NCBI GenBank assembly: GCA_964372125.1
Contig: CAYJPL010000005.1
Location: 25,007 to 89,006 of the forward strand
Reading direction: 5' to 3'
From: Tannockella sp964372125
GTDB taxonomy: Bacteria; Bacillota_I; Bacilli_A; Erysipelotrichales; Coprobacillaceae
Length of the DNA stretch: 64,000 nt
Shown: positions 61,203 to 64,000 of the stretch, piece after piece
How positions within the stretch are numbered: the first letter of the stretch is position 1
How the letters are laid out: each line of letters opens with the position of its first letter
The notes under the pieces: model-generated
The model's database searches: none
What the model saw: only the letters and a program-made list of their open reading frames with translations
What the model was told of the DNA's origin: nothing
Translations under genes and position numbers: made by a program

Positions 61203-61871
61203 ATGAAAAACAAGAAAAAATTATTTTTACTAAGTTTCATTTTCGCAATGGGATTTATTACTACTGTTGTATTTGCTAATGTAGATGTGTTTAATCAAAA
61301 CACACAAGGCAGTAACGAGAATGATGTTATAGAAAAGAATATAGTTAATAATATAAAATATGAGGCAACATGGGCATTTGATGTGTCAGATGTAAATCTT
61401 CTAAATGATAATGCCGATGTGGTTGCAAGTGTTAAAGTAAAAAAAGTAGGTGATGCTTTCTTTGTGGAAGGGTCAGATTATATGATGCCTTATCGAACTG
61501 TCGAAGTAGATTTAATAGATGTTTATAAAGGAACAATCGATACTACTACATTTTTAGTGCCAGGTGGTGTTGTATCGATTCAAGATTATATTGATGCATT
61601 TCCAGACCATACAAGTTTAGAAAAAGCTGGATATTATGATTTTGAAGGTGACAAACAAAATAGTTATGTTGCATTTGATGACGGGGCAAATGTTCCTCTT
61701 GAAGTAGGGCATGAATATTTAGTGCACCTAAATGCACACGACGATGTTTATAGTTGTAGTAGTAGTGGATTCGATATCTTTGAAAAAGACACTGCACAAG
61801 CAAGATCTAAAACAGATAGTTTCACGAATGCTATTACAAACAAGACAATAGCAACAAATGATATAAATTAA
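61203..61871 (+). CDS. Exported protein of unknown function
   Basis: I do not recognise this 222-residue protein. It starts with a basic stretch and a hydrophobic segment (FLLSFIFAMGFITTVVFA) that may be a signal peptide or anchor. The rest is polar and Asp-rich, with VVASVKVKKVGDAFFVEG and the segment YVAFDDGANVPLEVGHEYLVHLN, which looks beta-rich. There is no lipobox or wall-sorting motif. The ribosome site is GGGGGAG. It is monocistronic with a good terminator. Confidence 0.75.
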   Translation: MKNKKKLFLLSFIFAMGFITTVVFANVDVFNQNTQGSNENDVIEKNIVNNIKYEATWAFDVSDVNLLNDNADVVASVKVKKVGDAFFVEGSDYMMPYRTVEVDLIDVYKGTIDTTTFLVPGGVVSIQDYIDAFPDHTSLEKAGYYDFEGDKQNSYVAFDDGANVPLEVGHEYLVHLNAHDDVYSCSSSGFDIFEKDTAQARSKTDSFTNAITNKTIATNDIN

Positions 61872-61887
61872 ATAATAAAACTCTTAG

Positions 61888-61922
61888 AGCTCAATCGTAT
61901 GTTTCTTATGATTGGGCTTTAT
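61888..61922 (+). terminator. Terminator of the exported protein gene
   Basis: AGCTCAATC (61888-61896) pairs with GATTGGGCT (61910-61918) with one wobble, followed by a T-rich tract. Confidence 0.8.
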
Positions 61923-62021
61923 TATATAAAAGAATAAATGTTCGTAGTATTAATAATTTAATAAGATACTAACAAATACTAGTTATCTATGATATATTTA
62001 TAGAGAATTGGAGGGATACTA

Positions 62022-62651
62022 ATGAAAGTATTAGCAATTAACGGTAGTCCAAGACAAAAAGGAAATACCTATACTGCATTAATGACTGTAGCAGACAAAT
62101 TAAAGGAAAAAGGAATTGAAACAGAGGTTGTACAAGTTGGTGCAATGTATATGCAAGGGTGCAAAGCCTGTAATGCGTGTGCCAAGTTAAAAAACGAAAC
62201 GTGTCCAATGTATAAGGATGAATTAAATGACATTGTACAAAAAGCAAAAGAAGTAGATGGAATTTTACTTGGTTCCCCTGTATATTACGCAGGTGTAAAT
62301 GGAAGTATGAAAAGCTTTTTAGACCGCTTTTTCATGGTTTGTGGGGTTAATGGAAATTTAGTACGCCATAAGGTTGGGGCATCAATTGCCTCGGTACGTA
62401 GAAGTGGTGGAATTCAAACAGTTGATGAATTAAATAAGTATATTCAATATTCAGAAATGATTATGCCAACTTCAAATTATTGGACAGTAGTTCACGGAAA
62501 TGTACCAGGAGAAATCACTAACGATTTAGAAGGGGTACAAATTTTAGAGGTTTTAGGTGAAAATATGGCTTGGATTATGAAAGTTATTCACGATAGTGAT
62601 GAGCCTAAACCATTGAAAAGCAAAAAAGAATGGATGAACTTTGTAAGGTAG
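62022..62651 (+). CDS. Flavodoxin-fold NAD(P)H-dependent oxidoreductase
   Basis: This is a 209-residue cytoplasmic flavoprotein of the NADPH-dependent FMN reductase family. The FMN phosphate loop is INGSPRQKGNTYTAL, and SPVYYAGVNGSMKSFLDR forms the isoalloxazine site. A CKACNACAKLKNETCPM cysteine cluster near residues 47-63 is common in this subgroup, often annotated iron-sulfur flavoprotein. Electron partner and role are unknown. It starts after GGAGGG and is followed 7 bases later by the DUF1349 gene. Confidence 0.85.
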   Translation: MKVLAINGSPRQKGNTYTALMTVADKLKEKGIETEVVQVGAMYMQGCKACNACAKLKNETCPMYKDELNDIVQKAKEVDGILLGSPVYYAGVNGSMKSFLDRFFMVCGVNGNLVRHKVGASIASVRRSGGIQTVDELNKYIQYSEMIMPTSNYWTVVHGNVPGEITNDLEGVQILEVLGENMAWIMKVIHDSDEPKPLKSKKEWMNFVR

Positions 62652-62658
62652 GTAATGT

Positions 62659-63255
62659 ATGGAAATAGTGGATTATACATGGTTGAATGAACCAAAAAAT
62701 TATAAAGTAACAAATGATGAGATTATCATTACCACAAGTCCACATACTGATTTATGGCAAAGAACGTATTATCATTTTCAAAATGACAATGCGCCGATGT
62801 TACAGTTTGAAACAAGCCAAAAATATTTTTCTTTTGTGGTGAAAACAAAATTTGAAAGTAATCATAGATTTGATCAATGTGGAGTGATTATGTACTTAGA
62901 TAGTGAAAATTGGATAAAGGGTTCAATTGAATATGAAAATAAAGAGTTCCAACACTTAGGAAGTGTTGTTACAAATAATGGATATTCTGATTGGGCAACA
63001 TCGCAAATTTCTGCTGATATTAAAGAAATGTGGTATCGTTTAAGTCGACGTAAAGATGATTTTTGCATTGAATGTTCAAAAGATGGTGTTATATTCGAGC
63101 AATTAAGAATATGTCATATGTTTAATGTGAAAGAAAAGGTACAATTTGGAATATATGCATGTAGTCCAGAAGATTCATCATATGATGCAACATTCACTAA
63201 TTTAGAATTTGGTGAGTGTAAATGGTTACAACATGTAGGGCAATTACCAGACTAA
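62659..63255 (+). CDS. DUF1349 domain protein (concanavalin-A-like fold)
   Basis: This 198-residue protein matches the DUF1349/YesU type, with TYYHFQNDNAPMLQFET, the conserved RFDQCGVIMYLDSENWIKG, the later IECSKDGVIFEQLRICHM and the ending FGIYACSPEDSSYDATF. It has no signal peptide, so it is cytoplasmic. The fold resembles the C-terminal domain of beta-xylosidases, suggesting carbohydrate binding, but function is not known. It appears co-transcribed with the flavodoxin-like gene. A strong terminator follows, just before the IS end. Confidence 0.82.
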   Translation: MEIVDYTWLNEPKNYKVTNDEIIITTSPHTDLWQRTYYHFQNDNAPMLQFETSQKYFSFVVKTKFESNHRFDQCGVIMYLDSENWIKGSIEYENKEFQHLGSVVTNNGYSDWATSQISADIKEMWYRLSRRKDDFCIECSKDGVIFEQLRICHMFNVKEKVQFGIYACSPEDSSYDATFTNLEFGECKWLQHVGQLPD

Positions 63256-63257
63256 AA

Positions 63258-63282
63258 AGAACATGCTAGAGCATGTTTTTTT
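63258..63282 (+). terminator. Terminator of the flavodoxin-DUF1349 pair
   Basis: AACATGCT (63260-63267) pairs with AGCATGTT (63270-63277), followed by TTTTTTT. Confidence 0.9.
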
Positions 63283-63302
63283 GACTCTGTGTCAAGAGTG
63301 GG

Positions 63303-63333
63303 GGACAAATAACTATTAATTAGTTATTTGTCT
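63303..63333 (-). terminator. Hairpin at the transposase 3' end
   Basis: GACAAATAACTA and TAGTTATTTGTC form a 12-bp stem that overlaps the transposase stop codon. Confidence 0.6.
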
Positions 63334-64000
63334 CTTTTTTTCTATAAATTGGTAACCAAATCCAAGATGTAGAAGTATTCGTTTTCTTAAGTTTTGAAAA
63401 TAGCGATAGCCATAAGCATTGCGTTTTACTAATTTAACTTTATTATTCATGCTTTCAATAAATCCATTATTGAAAGATGTATAATAGCGTTTGCCATTTC
63501 GTATATAGCTTGCTTTATATGTAAGTGATCGTAATATTGGCATAAACCAATTCTTCCTAAAGTTTTTAGCTGTTTTCATATAAAATATATTTTTTGTATC
63601 AAAAATATTATCTAACCATTCATTAAGAAGCTTTTTATAATCATTTGATGGTTCATGTAGAATCTTTAGAAAAGATTGATAAATATCATAATTTTCTTTT
63701 AAGTCACTACAGGCATCAAGTTCTAATATTGCCTCTACTAATTGTTTACTTGTATAGTGTTTTTTAAAATAAGGAATATATCGTGCTTTTTTATCACATA
63801 GTTTCTTTTTGTATTTATCAAACAGATGTAAGTTACGTTTGATTAAACTACTTAATGATTCATCATTCATTTTCTTACAACATTGAATTCGTGCTTGTGT
63901 TAGGTTATCACCTACATTACGTACATAATGAAACTTATCTGCAATTCCATGATAATGATTTTTACCTTTTTTCTTTCATTATGACCAAATGCAAGAAAGT
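63316..64000 (-). pseudogene. Frameshifted ISL3-family transposase (5' end beyond window)
   Basis: The C-terminal part is readable from 63975 down to 63316. It contains IADKFHYVRN and the ISL3 ending FNNGFIESMNNKVKLVKRNA followed by YGYRYFQNLRKRILLHLGFG. Going upstream in this frame, TAA (63981-63979) and TGA (63978-63976) appear. In another frame, the sequence ERKKVKIIIMEL fits the part of ISL3 transposases that should come about 15-20 residues before ADKFHYVR. The two parts are now joined directly, so a small internal deletion and frameshift seem to have removed the region between, including a probable catalytic Asp. The protein is therefore likely inactive. Confidence 0.75.

Larger units (their letters stand above)
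63283..64000 (-). mobile_element. End of an ISL3-family insertion sequence (cut by window edge)
   Basis: The segment starting GACTCTGTGTCAAGAGTG at 63283 resembles terminal inverted repeats of ISL3 elements (GGCTCTTTGTCAA type) and lies just outside a decayed ISL3 transposase gene. The other end and any target duplication are beyond the window. Confidence 0.65.

Noticed and set aside
1..64000. Alternative genetic code with TGA as Trp
   Set aside because: All proteins read through without TGA, Trp is encoded by TGG, and intact family lengths are obtained with the standard code.

Overview
This window looks like a chromosomal segment of a low-GC, walled, probably anaerobic Bacillota bacterium, perhaps an Erysipelotrichia-like or other deep Bacilli lineage. 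The base composition is strongly AT-rich and genes are tightly packed, with strong AGGAGG-type ribosome sites. Tryptophan is read from TGG and no gene needs TGA as a sense codon, so the code appears standard. Peptidoglycan enzymes (NlpC/P60, VanY-like) and an NfnAB pair fit a walled, fermentative cell. The taxon is inferred from gene content only; no rRNA or tRNA gene was seen.

Layout. 2-9627: the end of a type IV pilus operon (PilO-like protein cut by the window edge, PilB, PilT, PilC, PilD, and a roughly 1020-residue protein with a pilin leader). 9749-16176: a PcsB-like hydrolase and a GNAT acetyltransferase on the minus strand, then a 1481-residue repeat-rich surface protein. 16297-27073: a complete FASII operon (acpP-accBCDA-fabT-fabH-fabK-[fabK/NMO paralogue]-fabD-fabG-fabF-fabZ) with two FabT-type operators. 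27170-34933: deoC, a GntR regulator, an acetate-transporter-family protein, a Bax-inhibitor-1 protein, a HAD phosphatase, nfnAB and an NADH oxidase. 35077-41780: an unrecognised 943-residue protein, an ECF sigma factor fused to a membrane segment and an outside domain, a tandem array of a small-RNA-like unit that contains an assembly gap, and a vWA surface protein. 41958-50746: a YheO-type regulator, CBS pyrophosphatase, RqcP, an O-antigen-ligase-like polymerase, an RNA-methyltransferase-like protein, a heterodimeric ABC exporter and an HD hydrolase. 50781-57288: a small membrane protein, CapA and VanY-like exported enzymes, and a ferric-siderophore-type ABC system with three copies of a new-looking operator. 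57392-63255: a possible sRNA, tandem HAD phosphatases, ung, folC, an exported protein, a flavodoxin-like oxidoreductase and a DUF1349 protein. 63283-64000: the end of a decayed ISL3-family insertion sequence.

The most interesting system centres on the ECF sigma factor at 37926-39164. It is divergent from a tandemly repeated, promoter-plus-terminator unit of 188 bp that seems non-coding. Each unit begins with an ECF-type promoter (GAACTTTT, then CGTCTATATAG, with 17 bases between GAAC and CGTC). The same promoter, with the same spacing, stands in front of the giant surface protein gene at 11731. This suggests a membrane-tethered sigma factor that controls a surface protein and a multicopy small RNA. 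The array holds exactly 100 N, so its true copy number is unknown.

Other leads are a FabX-like Fe-S flavoprotein candidate in the FASII operon, a giant pilin-like protein, a 29-bp palindrome over the NADH oxidase promoter, and GTTAG-N6-CTAAC operators on the iron-uptake genes.
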